DNA from: Vicinamibacterales bacterium
GTDB lineage: Bacteria; Acidobacteriota; Vicinamibacteria; Vicinamibacterales; JAMQPK01
NCBI GenBank assembly: GCA_023717525.1
Contig: JAMQPK010000220.1
Span: 35,026 to 99,025 of the forward strand
Direction of reading: 5' to 3'
Length of the DNA stretch: 64,000 bases
The position numbers were made by a program, and so were the translations under genes. This document shows, piece after piece, positions 50,563 through 59,493 of this stretch; within the stretch, counting starts at the first letter, position 1; each line of letters opens with the position of its first letter. The notes under the pieces were generated by a model. It did no database searches and was not told where the DNA came from. It saw only the letters and a list, made by a program, of their open reading frames with translations.

Positions 50563-51803
50563 TCACGGTGCCTGAAAAACTCGCGATTCTTGTTTTTGGC
50601 ATGGGCAGATCCGGAACGTCTGCCCTCGCGCGCGTGTTGTCGCTGTGCGGTGGGTCGCTGCCTGGGCAGTTGATGCCTGCCAATGAAGGGAATCCAGCGG
50701 GCTACTGGGAGCCTCTCGAGGCCTTTCACCTGAACGAGGACTTTCTGTTTCGCCACGGGTCGAGTTGGTACGATCCCACCCTGCGTCTTCAGGGCGAAGT
50801 GACTCTCGAGGATGGCGACGCGGAAACCTACGTTCAGAAGATTCGCGCGTTTCTCGATGCGTGCCCGAGCACTCAGCCTCTCATCTTGAAGGAACCCCGG
50901 ATCGCCGCGCTGTCGCCCTTCTGGTTTGAGGCGTGCCGGAGAGCAGGCTTCGCGCTCCGAATCGTCATAGCGGTCCGGGATCCAGAAGAGGTGGCTGCAT
51001 CCCTGGCGACACGAGATCGCGCGTCGCTCGAACTGTCGCACGCGTTATGGCTCAAGTACAACCTGTTGGCCGAGCGCCACTCGCGACACTTGCCGCGTGT
51101 GTTTGTCGAGTATGCGAAGCTGCTGAGCGATTGGCGAACAGAAATCGATCGAATCTCCGAGGGCCTGGCGATTGCGCTCGTCAATCGCGATGAGGGCGCC
51201 ATCGACGCCTTCCTCAACCCCGAGCTCCGGCGTGAAAGACGAAGCGGTCCACCGCGTGAGTCATTCGGCCAGCCATGGGTCGGCCGGGTTTTCGCCGCCT
51301 TTTCTTCCGCTTCGAGGGGCGCGACTCTCGATCTTCAGATGATGGACGAGACGTTCGACGCCTATTGCGCGTGTGAACGAACGTTTAGAGTTGCCTCTAC
51401 GGAGTTCCGGAGTCGAGTCGGCGGAGATCCGTGGGCGTCAGATTTCGCGACCTGCCTTGCCCAGGCCCAGGCGCACTGCGCTGTCGACATCTCGAGTCAC
51501 CTTGGCAATCCGGTGGCGCTCGACGGGGCTACCTTCGATGCGATCCAGGCGGAGTTTGCCAGACAGCTGGACCAGGTGTCTGAAGTCCTGAGACGAGCGG
51601 CCGCACTCGAAGAAGCGCACGCCAGGGCGGAAAATGAGAACGCGCGTCTCGAATCGGAGATGGCGCGCTCGAAGGCGGAGGATAGCGCGCTCATCGCCGG
51701 CTTGCAGGAGCGGATCGATCTCTACGAGCGCAGCCGCTCGTGGCGACTCACGGCGCCACTGCGGGCGCTCCGGCAGTTCGGTCGCGCTTCGAATCCCCAG
51801 TAG
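50559..51803 (+). CDS. Sulfotransferase-family protein with C-terminal coiled coil
   Basis: 414 residues from a TTG overlapping the previous stop; a GTG at 50568 is an alternative. LAILVFGMGRSGTSALARVL is the P-loop-like PAPS-binding motif of sulfotransferases, PLILKEPRIAALSPFWFEAC the segment with the conserved lysine/arginine, and IVIAVRDPEEVAASLATRDR the 3'-phosphate site. The C-terminal ~80 residues are a coiled coil (ARAENENARLESEMARSKAE) ending in RSRSWRLTAPLRALRQFG, a tail common on glycan enzymes. It may sulfate the polysaccharide. Many proteins of this family have undetermined activity. Confidence 0.75.
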   Translation: MITVPEKLAILVFGMGRSGTSALARVLSLCGGSLPGQLMPANEGNPAGYWEPLEAFHLNEDFLFRHGSSWYDPTLRLQGEVTLEDGDAETYVQKIRAFLDACPSTQPLILKEPRIAALSPFWFEACRRAGFALRIVIAVRDPEEVAASLATRDRASLELSHALWLKYNLLAERHSRHLPRVFVEYAKLLSDWRTEIDRISEGLAIALVNRDEGAIDAFLNPELRRERRSGPPRESFGQPWVGRVFAAFSSASRGATLDLQMMDETFDAYCACERTFRVASTEFRSRVGGDPWASDFATCLAQAQAHCAVDISSHLGNPVALDGATFDAIQAEFARQLDQVSEVLRRAAALEEAHARAENENARLESEMARSKAEDSALIAGLQERIDLYERSRSWRLTAPLRALRQFGRASNPQ

Positions 51804-52696
51804 CCTCTGGCTTACAATACGGCGTTCTGGTCTCCGCTCTCATCGTCAATTTCCGCGCGTACGGCGAGCTGACGTCCTGTCTGCACGCGCTGAAGGACAA
51901 CGTTGAAAGAGATCTCGAGGTTATTGTCGTTGACCACGCAACTGTGGCCGAGGCAGCAGCGGGTCTGGTCGAGCAATTTCCGTGGGTGAAGCTGATCGGG
52001 ATTGATACAAACCCCGGATTCGGTGCGGGCGTCAATCGCGCCGCACGCCTCGCGCTCGGGAAGTACTTCCTCCTCTTGAACCCCGATGCTGTCCTGCACG
52101 GGAGCGCCGCCCAGCAGCTCGCCGAATGGCTCGATCATCACCCGAACGTCGGCGCCGTTGGACCGCTGGTGATGAACGCCGACGGATCGGTTCAGGCGTC
52201 TGCCAGGTGGTTCCCCGGCTTCACCACGTTCTTCGCGGGACGGGCGAGCTGGCTGACGCGCGCGTGGCCACAGAACCCGTGGTCGCGGCGTAACCTCGTC
52301 GCGCCAGACAAGAGCGGAGCCCCGATCGACGTCGATTGGGTGTCCGGCGCGTGCATGATGATCCGCCGCGAGGCGTTCGAAGCGGTTGCTGGTTTCGACG
52401 AGCGTTTTTTTCTGTACTGGGAAGATGCCGATTTCTGCTTCAGGCTCAAGCGGGCAGGCTGGTCGGTCGTTTACCACCCGGGCGAACGCGTCACTCACTT
52501 GACTGGCCGCAGCAGCGCGCGGGCGCACCGTCAATCGCTCGTCGCGTTTCATCGCAGCGCCTACCGGTACTTCCGGAAGAACGGCGGCCGGTTCGCTCAG
52601 GTTGCCTCGCCGCTGGTCTTCGTCGCGCTCTACGGGCGACTGGCTCTTAAACTCGCATCGATCGAGCTCCGGAGGGCGTCGGAGTCGAAGCCGTAG
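51740..52696 (+). CDS. GT2 glycosyltransferase
   Basis: 318 residues if read from the GTG at 51740, which overlaps the sulfotransferase gene by 64 bases. The family usually begins near VSALIVNFRAYGELTSCL, so the true start may be the CTG at 51827; no ATG, GTG or TTG lies closer. EVIVVDHATVAEAAAGLVE, FLLLNPDAVLHGSAAQQL (DxD-like) and FFLYWEDADFCFRLKRAGW (ED motif) mark the GT2 domain, of the rhamnosyl/galactofuranosyl type. It is the last glycosyltransferase of the run before the housekeeping genes. Confidence 0.83.
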   Translation: MATHGATAGAPAVRSRFESPVASGLQYGVLVSALIVNFRAYGELTSCLHALKDNVERDLEVIVVDHATVAEAAAGLVEQFPWVKLIGIDTNPGFGAGVNRAARLALGKYFLLLNPDAVLHGSAAQQLAEWLDHHPNVGAVGPLVMNADGSVQASARWFPGFTTFFAGRASWLTRAWPQNPWSRRNLVAPDKSGAPIDVDWVSGACMMIRREAFEAVAGFDERFFLYWEDADFCFRLKRAGWSVVYHPGERVTHLTGRSSARAHRQSLVAFHRSAYRYFRKNGGRFAQVASPLVFVALYGRLALKLASIELRRASESKP

Positions 52697-52721
52697 TCCA
52701 TGGTAGGATTCGGCCAAGATC

Positions 52722-53741
52722 ATGCCTTTTGGCGACATCGCGGGCCACGCTCGGATTCGCGGTCTCCTCGCGCAGTCGATCGCCGCGGGGACGCTCCCAC
52801 CCAGCCTGATTTTCTCCGGCCCTGAAGGCGTTGGGAAGCGGATGGCCGCAATGGCTGTTGCCCAGATGCTCAATTGCACCGGAAACACTGCGACGGCCGG
52901 TGGTGCGCCGACAGATGCCTGTGGGAAGTGTCTGCCCTGCAAGCGGATCGCGCGCGATTCGTACGCCGATTTCTTGATGGTCGTTCCGGGAGACAACGGG
53001 TCGATCAAGATCGAACAGATCCGAGAAGTTATCGACCGCTCCATCTACCGGCCGTTCGAAGGCCGGCGCCGCGTCACGATCATCGACGATGCGGATGCGT
53101 TGATGGCGGCAGCACAAAATGCGCTCTTGAAAACCCTGGAAGAGCCGCCGTCCTCTTCTGTGTTCATCCTGGTGACCGCCCGTCCCGATATGCTGTTGCC
53201 AACAGTCAGGTCGAGGTGCTCCCAAATCCGCTTCGGCCGATTGAGCCCAACCGATGTGGCGAGTGTTCTGGAGCGCGAGTACAAGTACGCGACGCGAGAC
53301 GCACTGGCGGTTGCGGCGGCTTCTGACGGCAGCGTTGGCCGGGCGCTGAAGGCGCAGGCCGATGAGTTCTCCGACGCGCGTGGCGATGCGGAAGAGCTGC
53401 TTCAGTCTGCGCGGACCCGAAGCGATGCGCGCGCGAGGGTTGAACGCGCGAAGGATCTGGTGAAGGGTGGGGGAGGGCCAGCGGCGTCCGAGCGCGACTA
53501 TCTGGGTTTGCGGCTGCAGGCGCTGTCGTCCCTGGCACGCGATCTAGGTGTCCTTGGGAGCGGTGCGCGCGTGGAGCTGCTCGCGAACAGGGATCTCCGC
53601 GACGATCTCGCCGCGCTGGCGAAGTCGTTCGACAGCGAGCGCGCCATTCGATTGTTTTCTTCCGTTTTCCGTGCACAGAGTGCGCTCGACCGGAACGTGA
53701 GCCCGAAAGTCGTCGCCGATTGGCTGGCCCTCCAGGTGTGA
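52722..53741 (+). CDS. holB: DNA polymerase III delta' subunit
   Basis: 339 residues. GPEGVGKR (33-40) is the P-loop remnant, C52, C67, C70 and C73 form the zinc module of clamp-loader subunits, RVTIIDDADALMAAAQNALL is the Walker B-like strand, LLKTLEEPPSSSVFIL and RSRCSQIRF (sensor 1 region with the SRC motif) are the AAA+ core. Delta' is part of the clamp loader that places the sliding clamp on DNA. It starts 25 bases after the GT2 stop and overlaps the RicT-like gene by one base, heading a chain of coupled genes to 59493. Confidence 0.93.
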   Translation: MPFGDIAGHARIRGLLAQSIAAGTLPPSLIFSGPEGVGKRMAAMAVAQMLNCTGNTATAGGAPTDACGKCLPCKRIARDSYADFLMVVPGDNGSIKIEQIREVIDRSIYRPFEGRRRVTIIDDADALMAAAQNALLKTLEEPPSSSVFILVTARPDMLLPTVRSRCSQIRFGRLSPTDVASVLEREYKYATRDALAVAAASDGSVGRALKAQADEFSDARGDAEELLQSARTRSDARARVERAKDLVKGGGGPAASERDYLGLRLQALSSLARDLGVLGSGARVELLANRDLRDDLAALAKSFDSERAIRLFSSVFRAQSALDRNVSPKVVADWLALQV

Positions 53742-54517
53742 TGCGCGAGACTGTCCGCTACGTGTCCGTCAAATTCGCCCCGATGGGTCGCGCGCAGACG
53801 TTTCTGCTCGGCGAGCTGAATGCCGCCCCCGCACCTGTCACGGGCGATCGCGTCGTGGTACAGACCGAGAGCGGGCCGGCCGTTGGCGCCGTCGTCCCCA
53901 CGATCCAGGGCGTTGCGGAGCGCCACAAGTTATCCCAGGATTCCACACACAGGGTCGTCCGCAAGGCGTCAGCTGACGATATCGTGGTGAAGCTGAAGCG
54001 CCAGCAGAAAGAGCAGGAGGCGCATCGGCTCGCTCTGCTGAAGATCCGCGAACGTGGACTCGAGATGAAGCTGACGCGCGTTGAGCTCCTTTTCGACGGC
54101 TCGCGGATGATCTTCTACTTCACGTCCGAAGGCCGGGTCGATTTCCGGGAACTCGTGCGCGAGCTGGCGTCGGAATTCCACACGAGAATCGAAATGCGCC
54201 AGATCGGCGCTCGCGACGAGGCCAAGATGCTGGGCGGGTATGGATCGTGCGGCCGGCCACTGTGCTGCACAACCTGGCTGAATTCTTTCGAGCCGGTTTC
54301 GATCAAGATGGCGAAGCAGCAGGATCTCAGCCTGAACCCTTCGCGGCTCTCCGGGCTCTGCGGCCGGCTCAAGTGTTGTCTCCGGTACGAGCTCCCGAAC
54401 GCGAAGGGCGTACGCGGCGGCGGCTGCGGTGATGAGGGCGGGTGCAGCAACCCGACCGGCTGTGGCACGGGGTCGTGCGGGTCCGGCGGTTGCGGAACAT
54501 GCGCTCACGGCGGCTAG
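53741..54517 (+). CDS. ricT: PSP1-domain protein, RicT/YaaT-like
   Basis: 258 residues from the ATG at 53741 (TGATG overlap with holB). TVRYVSVKFAPMGRAQTFL, MKLTRVELLFDGSRMIFYF and FHTRIEMRQIGARDEAKML are the PSP1 domain. GYGSCGRPLCCTTWL and SGLCGRLKCCLRYE are the cysteine motifs of RicT/YaaT, which in B. subtilis belong to the Fe-S-containing Y-complex that assists mRNA maturation by RNase Y. The C-terminal 30 residues are rich in Gly and Cys (GGCGDEGGCSNPTGCGTGSC), an unusual tail that may bind metal. Location next to holB is common for this family. Confidence 0.88.
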   Translation: MRETVRYVSVKFAPMGRAQTFLLGELNAAPAPVTGDRVVVQTESGPAVGAVVPTIQGVAERHKLSQDSTHRVVRKASADDIVVKLKRQQKEQEAHRLALLKIRERGLEMKLTRVELLFDGSRMIFYFTSEGRVDFRELVRELASEFHTRIEMRQIGARDEAKMLGGYGSCGRPLCCTTWLNSFEPVSIKMAKQQDLSLNPSRLSGLCGRLKCCLRYELPNAKGVRGGGCGDEGGCSNPTGCGTGSCGSGGCGTCAHGG

Positions 54518-54521
54518 GCGG

Positions 54522-55253
54522 ATGGCCTACGCCGACATCACGATAGACGACCCGAATCCCGTCAAGCGCTGGATCCAGCGGCGGCGGTTTCGCGATGCGC
54601 TGAACGTGCTGCGCCAGGCCGATCCACGCGACTCTCCGGCGCTGCTCGATTTCGGAGGAGGCGATGGCGAGCTGCTTCGCCAGGCGCTGCAGATGTTTCC
54701 CGGATTGCGCGCCTGTTTCTACGAGCCGACCCCCTCCCTGTTCGGTGAAGCCCAGGCCAAGCTGGCGCCGTGGCCGGACATCCAGATGGCTTCCGACACC
54801 GCGGGCATTGGAACCCGGCGTTTCGATTTCGTCTTCTGCCTCGAGGTCTTCGAGCACCTGTCCCAGCGGGCGACGCAGGACGCTATCGTGTCCATCCATG
54901 GATTTCTGAAACCGCAGGGGCTTGCCGTGATTGGTGTTCCGCACGAAATATTCGTGCCTGCCCTGGTGAAGGGTCTCTTCCGCATGACCCGGCGGTACGG
55001 CGCCTTCGACGCCCGCCCCGGCAATATCCTGCGCGCGACGGTCGGCTATCCTCCAGCCGATCGGCCCCTCCACGACATTTGCCCGGGCTTCAGTTATCAC
55101 CACGACCATCTCGGCTTCGACTATCGAAGCCTCGAGTGGCGATTGCGCGAGAAATTTTCGGTCGAGTCGCGGCGGTTCAGCCCAGCGAGGGTTTTCGGCC
55201 CCGTGCTCAACTCGGAGGTGTACTACCTGCTGCGGCGCGCAGATTCCGCATGA
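54522..55253 (+). CDS. Class I SAM methyltransferase
   Basis: 243 residues from the ATG at 54522, four bases after the RicT-like stop. ALLDFGGGDGELLRQALQM is motif I with an unusual GGGDG, ACFYEPTPSLFGEAQ and FVFCLEVFEHLSQRATQD follow, and FLKPQGLAVIGVPHEIF is the later motif. The C-terminus has GFSYHHDHLGFDYRSLEW. Its stop overlaps the start of the O-antigen ligase gene. The target is unknown; glycan or lipid modification fits the neighbour. Confidence 0.83.
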   Translation: MAYADITIDDPNPVKRWIQRRRFRDALNVLRQADPRDSPALLDFGGGDGELLRQALQMFPGLRACFYEPTPSLFGEAQAKLAPWPDIQMASDTAGIGTRRFDFVFCLEVFEHLSQRATQDAIVSIHGFLKPQGLAVIGVPHEIFVPALVKGLFRMTRRYGAFDARPGNILRATVGYPPADRPLHDICPGFSYHHDHLGFDYRSLEWRLREKFSVESRRFSPARVFGPVLNSEVYYLLRRADSA

Positions 55254-57274
55254 ACCGAACGACGAAGCTCCTGGTTCTTACGTCCAATCTCGTCGCCCTG
55301 TGGCTGATGGCGCGCCTGGTGAGTCGTGGAATTCCGCCGATTTTCGTCCCGACGGCAAGCATCTTCGCGGTTTCCCTGATTTCGTCGATTGTCCTGGGAG
55401 ACATCACGACGACCGTGATCCTTTCGCTGATTTATCTTGTTCCGACGCTCTGCATCGCCTGGTTCGGCAATTTCCAGTTTTCCTACTACGCGATCTGGCT
55501 CGCGGCCTTGAGCGGCTCGATGATTCCCCGTGCTGCCAAATCAGGATGGGCGTTTCCTCGCCGATGGGCCGCGCCATTGGTGCTCTGGGCGCTCACGATC
55601 GCCATCATCTGGCCGATTGTCGTGCTGCGCGAAGTCGATTTCGTGCCTGCACTTCTAGGCCGGGGCGATCTCTGGCTCGGGAGATCAACGGTCTCGCCTC
55701 CGGTAGCCACGACCTGGATTCTGAACGTCGTATCGATTGCGATGACGGGCTTGCTCCTGCTCGACTGGATGCTTCTCTCGTTTCCGGCCGAGGCCGGCGC
55801 GCGGTTCGAGCGCCGAATTATCTGGCCGGTGTTCAGCGGCGCCGCCCTTGCCGCAGCCATTGGCGCCTATCAATCGCTTGTTGACCTGAACTTCCTGAAT
55901 CGCAGCATGTGGCCGTCGTTGGGACGCACGGTCGGCACGATGGCGGACGCGAATGCCTTCGGGACCATCATGGCGATGTGGCTTCCATTCGCCGGCGCGC
56001 TGGCCATGGGCCATGAGTGGCGACGTCGCGTCGTGCCTGCCTCGCTCGTGTTGTTTCTGATCTTCGGAGTGGCGCTGTGGGGCTCTGGTTCCCGTAGTGC
56101 AATGATGACGGCGCTCGTCGGCTTCCTGGTATTTGCGGGCCACATTGCCCGATCCCTGACTGTCCGTCAGGTGATGGGCGCGCTCGTCTGCCTCACCCTC
56201 GCGACGGTCGCGATCGTGACGGTGCTTCCCCCCTCGACCACGGGGCCGTGGAAGCGATCGATGGAGCAGATCAGCAGCATTCCGTTATCGATGCATGGCC
56301 TTGCGGAGATCGCCCGGCATGCCTGGCGTCGTGATTTGTATGGTCCCGCCTCTGAGCAGATGATTGTCGAGCATCCGCTGGTGGGCATTGGCATCGGCGG
56401 TTTCAACTACCAGTTTGCCGACGCGCTGTATGTCATTGACCCCCTGGTACAGAGACCCCCGGACAACGCCCAAAACTGGTATCGCCAGCAGCTGGCAGAA
56501 GTTGGTGTCCTCGGCAGCATCGGTTGGATTGTGTGGATCAGCCAGTTTCTCTGGATGCTCCTTCGTCGATCTGGCGGCCAAGACACGCGTGCGGTGGTGG
56601 GCGCAGTAAAAGGCGCGCTCGTCGGGTTTGGCGTTGGATCACTCTTTGGTGTCCCTGCACAGGACGCCGCGGCCTCCCTCACCTTTATTATTCTGGTGTG
56701 CTGGTGCCTGAAACTGACCACCATCGACAGCGGGCGGGCACCCATTGGCGACACGCGGCCCGGCAGGCTGGAATGGATGGCGATCATCGCGGTCCTGGGC
56801 GGCTTTCTTGGCGGCACCGTCTACGCTGCGCGGACAGATCTTCGACCGCCGCGGCGGGCAGTGCGGTTTCATTTTCCGTTTTCGTACGGTTTTACGGCAG
56901 ACCGGACGGATCCGTCAATCCGCTGGACCGGCGCGAAAGCTGTGGAAGTGTTCGAGGCTGACAAACGCTGGTTCAAGCTGGAATTTGGCGAGGTGGCCCC
57001 GGATGCGGCAGAGAAGCCAGTGGACGTGAAAGTCTGGCTGAACCGGTTGCAGATTCTTCGCGTGAGCCGGCGCGGTAATTTCCCCGTCACGAGATGGATT
57101 CGGATGCCTGCCCATGGAACGCCGTTGATGATGGAGATTCACGTTGACCGCACCTGGCGTCCTTCCGCGGACGAGGAGGCACGCGGCATCGCTGTTCGCG
57201 CGTGGGCGTTCGCGGATGAGGATCCGCCGAAGGGATCCATTACGATCGAGTCTCCGGACGTGTTCACCCGATGA
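55250..57274 (+). CDS. O-antigen ligase/polymerase-family (Wzy/WaaL-like) membrane protein with C-terminal domain
   Basis: 674 residues. The first ~500 residues contain about 12 hydrophobic segments and the Wzy/WaaL-type middle: FGVALWGSGSRSAMMTALVG and the periplasmic loop with SEQMIVEHPLVGIGIGGFNY, which bear the conserved Arg and His/Gly positions of the family. The last ~150 residues (FHFPFSYGFTADRTD to GSITIESPDVF) form a beta-rich soluble domain, probably periplasmic and unusual for the family. Members either polymerise or ligate lipid-linked glycans; with an ABC exporter in the window a ligase role is more likely (inference). It is coupled to the methyltransferase and to pdxA. Confidence 0.85.
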   Translation: MNRTTKLLVLTSNLVALWLMARLVSRGIPPIFVPTASIFAVSLISSIVLGDITTTVILSLIYLVPTLCIAWFGNFQFSYYAIWLAALSGSMIPRAAKSGWAFPRRWAAPLVLWALTIAIIWPIVVLREVDFVPALLGRGDLWLGRSTVSPPVATTWILNVVSIAMTGLLLLDWMLLSFPAEAGARFERRIIWPVFSGAALAAAIGAYQSLVDLNFLNRSMWPSLGRTVGTMADANAFGTIMAMWLPFAGALAMGHEWRRRVVPASLVLFLIFGVALWGSGSRSAMMTALVGFLVFAGHIARSLTVRQVMGALVCLTLATVAIVTVLPPSTTGPWKRSMEQISSIPLSMHGLAEIARHAWRRDLYGPASEQMIVEHPLVGIGIGGFNYQFADALYVIDPLVQRPPDNAQNWYRQQLAEVGVLGSIGWIVWISQFLWMLLRRSGGQDTRAVVGAVKGALVGFGVGSLFGVPAQDAAASLTFIILVCWCLKLTTIDSGRAPIGDTRPGRLEWMAIIAVLGGFLGGTVYAARTDLRPPRRAVRFHFPFSYGFTADRTDPSIRWTGAKAVEVFEADKRWFKLEFGEVAPDAAEKPVDVKVWLNRLQILRVSRRGNFPVTRWIRMPAHGTPLMMEIHVDRTWRPSADEEARGIAVRAWAFADEDPPKGSITIESPDVFTR

Positions 57275-58146
57275 CGCATCTTCCGCGCATTGCCATCACG
57301 GCCGGTGATCCTGCGGGGATCGGGCCGGAGATCGCCGAGAAAGCAGCCGCCGATGCGCGCGTCCAAACCGCGTGCGTGCCGCTCATTTACGGCGCCGACC
57401 GGCAGTTCGAGCCGGGCCGGCTCTCGGCCGAGGCAGGCCAGGCCGCCTACGAGGCGATCGTGCGGGCAGTCCGCGACGCACATGCCGGCGGCGTCGAGGC
57501 GATCGCAACCGCGCCGATCAATAAGAAAGCGCTCGCGCTCGCCGGCCTGCCCTGGAAGGGGCACACCGACATGCTGGCGGCGCTGACGAACACGCGCGAC
57601 GTGGCGATGATGTTCTACTCGGAGCCCCTGCGTGTCGTGCTCGCCACGATCCATATTCCCTTGTCTGACGTACCGGCGGCGCTGACCATCGGATCGGTGC
57701 GAGCGGTCATTCGGCTGACCCACGAAGCGATGCCACGGTTCAGGTTCCCACGTCCGCGAATTGCGCTGGCCGGCGTGAATCCTCACGCGGGTGAGATGGG
57801 CGTGATCGGGCGCGAGGAAGAGCTGGTGTTGAGTCCCGCCGTGGAAGCGAGCCGTCAGGATGGTATCGACGTCAGCGGCCCATGGCCCGGCGATACGGTC
57901 TTTGGACGGGCGGTGCGCGGCGATTTCGATGTCGTCGTGGCGTGCTATCACGATCAGGGCCTGATCCCGATCAAGCTGCTCGCGTTCGGCGAGGCCGTCA
58001 ATGTGACGCTCGGACTGCCGATTATCCGAACCTCGGTAGACCACGGCACGGCATTCGACATCGCCGGCCGCGGCGTGGCCAACGCCGAAAGCCTGGTGCA
58101 AGCCGTCCTTCTCGCGGCAAGATTGTCGGCGGCCCATGGCGCTTGA
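57271..58146 (+). CDS. pdxA: 4-hydroxythreonine-4-phosphate dehydrogenase
   Basis: 291 residues, shorter than the ~330 usual for Pdx[21 protein letters not shown] is the N-terminal signature, [23 protein letters not shown] holds substrate-binding residues and the first metal-ligand histidine, [18 protein letters not shown] and [19 protein letters not shown] carry further metal-ligand histidines, and [18 protein letters not shown] closes the site. PdxA makes the precursor joined by PdxJ in vitamin B6 synthesis. It overlaps both neighbours, including 11 bases of smpB. Confidence 0.92.
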   Translation: MTHLPRIAITAGDPAGIGPEIAEKAAADARVQTACVPLIYGADRQFEPGRLSAEAGQAAYEAIVRAVRDAHAGGVEAIATAPINKKALALAGLPWKGHTDMLAALTNTRDVAMMFYSEPLRVVLATIHIPLSDVPAALTIGSVRAVIRLTHEAMPRFRFPRPRIALAGVNPHAGEMGVIGREEELVLSPAVEASRQDGIDVSGPWPGDTVFGRAVRGDFDVVVACYHDQGLIPIKLLAFGEAVNVTLGLPIIRTSVDHGTAFDIAGRGVANAESLVQAVLLAARLSAAHGA

Positions 58147-58615
58147 AAAGACCGAACGTGAAGCGGCGCAGAAGAACATCGCCGAGAACCGGAAGGCGTT
58201 CCACGACTACCACATTCTGGAAACGTTCGAGACCGGCGTCGTGCTGCTCGGCACCGAGGTGAAGTCCATTCGCGAGGGACGCGTGAACCTGCGCGACAGC
58301 TTTGCCCGAGCGGAACACGGTGAGGTGTTCGTCTACAACATTCACATTCAGCCATACAGCCACCGCGGATATGCCGAGCACGATCCCCTTCGGCGCCGCA
58401 AGCTGCTGCTCCACGCGCACGAGATTCGGAAGCTCGTTGGCAAAACGGTGGAGAAGGGCATGACGCTCGTGCCGCTTCGGATGTACTTCAAGGATGGCAG
58501 AGTGAAGATGGCGCTCGGGCTCGCCAAGGGCAAGCAGCTGCACGACAAGCGCGAAACGATCAAACGCCGCGAGGTCGATCGCGAAACGCGCGCTGCGGTG
58601 AAGCGCCGCCGTTGA
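58136..58615 (+). CDS. smpB: SsrA-binding protein SmpB
   Basis: 159 residues. [40 protein letters not shown] and [20 protein letters not shown] are the tmRNA-binding OB-fold signatures, followed by [18 protein letters not shown] and the basic C-terminal tail [15 protein letters not shown]. SmpB carries tmRNA into stalled ribosomes for rescue. It starts inside the pdxA end and overlaps the next start by one base. No ssrA gene was seen in the window. Confidence 0.95.
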   Translation: MALEKTEREAAQKNIAENRKAFHDYHILETFETGVVLLGTEVKSIREGRVNLRDSFARAEHGEVFVYNIHIQPYSHRGYAEHDPLRRRKLLLHAHEIRKLVGKTVEKGMTLVPLRMYFKDGRVKMALGLAKGKQLHDKRETIKRREVDRETRAAVKRRR

Positions 58616-59493
58616 TGACTTCGTCCAGCCGCGTACTTATCACGGGAGCAGGCGGTCAGCTCGCAGCGGCAATCGCGGACGAGTACGCCGCGCGGGCCGA
58701 CGTCCGCGCTCTCGGCCGCGCCGATCTCGACATCGCGAATGCCCGCGCGGTGGAGCAGGCCGTGTCGTCGTTCCGGCCGACGCACATTATCAATTGTGCC
58801 GCGTACAACCAGGTGGATCGCGCCGAGGACGAACTTGACCAGGCGCTGGCCGTGAACGCGTTCGGTGTTCGGATTCTCGCACGCGCGGCTGCCGACAGCG
58901 GCGCGACGCTCGTCCACTACGGAACGGACTTCGTCTTCGACGGCCGGGCCTCGCAACCGTACACCGAGGAAGACACCCCGAACCCCTGCAGCATGTATGG
59001 CGCGTCGAAATTGCTTGGGGAATGGTTCGCGCTCGAGGCGCCGAAGGGTTACGTGGTTCGTGTCGCGAGCCTGTTCGGCGGGTCGCGTGCCAGGAGTTCC
59101 GTGGACCGCATCTTTGACGCGCTCCTCGAAGGCCGTGAGGCGCGCGTGTTCAGCGATCGAACATGCTCACCGAGCTATGTCGTTGATGTGGCCGCTGCGA
59201 CGCGCCTGCTGCTGGAGCGCGGCGCCCCGGGGCTCTATCACTGTGTCAGCAGCAACCACTGCACCTGGCACGAACTCGGCCTGGAGGCCGGCCGGCTTCT
59301 GGATGTCGATGCCCGACTACTTGTACCGACGCCGGCCGCGAGTGTCGCGATGCGCGCGCCGCGTCCGATGTATGCGGCCTTGTCCAGCGCCAAACTCAAC
59401 GCGATCGTGCCTATGCCGACCTGGCAGGACGCGCTCGGCCGCTACATCACCGAAATCCGTCGGCGACGATCCGAGCCGTCATCGCACCAATAG
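58615..59493 (+). CDS. rmlD: dTDP-4-dehydrorhamnose reductase-like SDR (RmlD)
   Basis: 292 residues from the ATG at 58615, one base into the smpB stop. [18 protein letters not shown] is the NAD(P)-binding loop, [18 protein letters not shown] and [16 protein letters not shown] the next conserved blocks, and [18 protein letters not shown] followed by [12 protein letters not shown] gives the YxxxK catalytic pair. RmlD reduces the 4-keto group of dTDP-6-deoxy-hexose, the last step of dTDP-L-rhamnose. Other rhamnose genes (rmlABC) are not in the window, so a related keto-sugar is possible. Its last 47 bases overlap the convergent LhgO-like gene. Confidence 0.88.
   Translation: MTSSSRVLITGAGGQLAAAIADEYAARADVRALGRADLDIANARAVEQAVSSFRPTHIINCAAYNQVDRAEDELDQALAVNAFGVRILARAAADSGATLVHYGTDFVFDGRASQPYTEEDTPNPCSMYGASKLLGEWFALEAPKGYVVRVASLFGGSRARSSVDRIFDALLEGREARVFSDRTCSPSYVVDVAAATRLLLERGAPGLYHCVSSNHCTWHELGLEAGRLLDVDARLLVPTPAASVAMRAPRPMYAALSSAKLNAIVPMPTWQDALGRYITEIRRRRSEPSSHQ

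Noticed and set aside
59447-59493. Overlap of rmlD and the LhgO-like gene as a sign of a frameshift
   Set aside because: Both genes are full length with complete motifs; convergent overlaps of this size occur in compact genomes.
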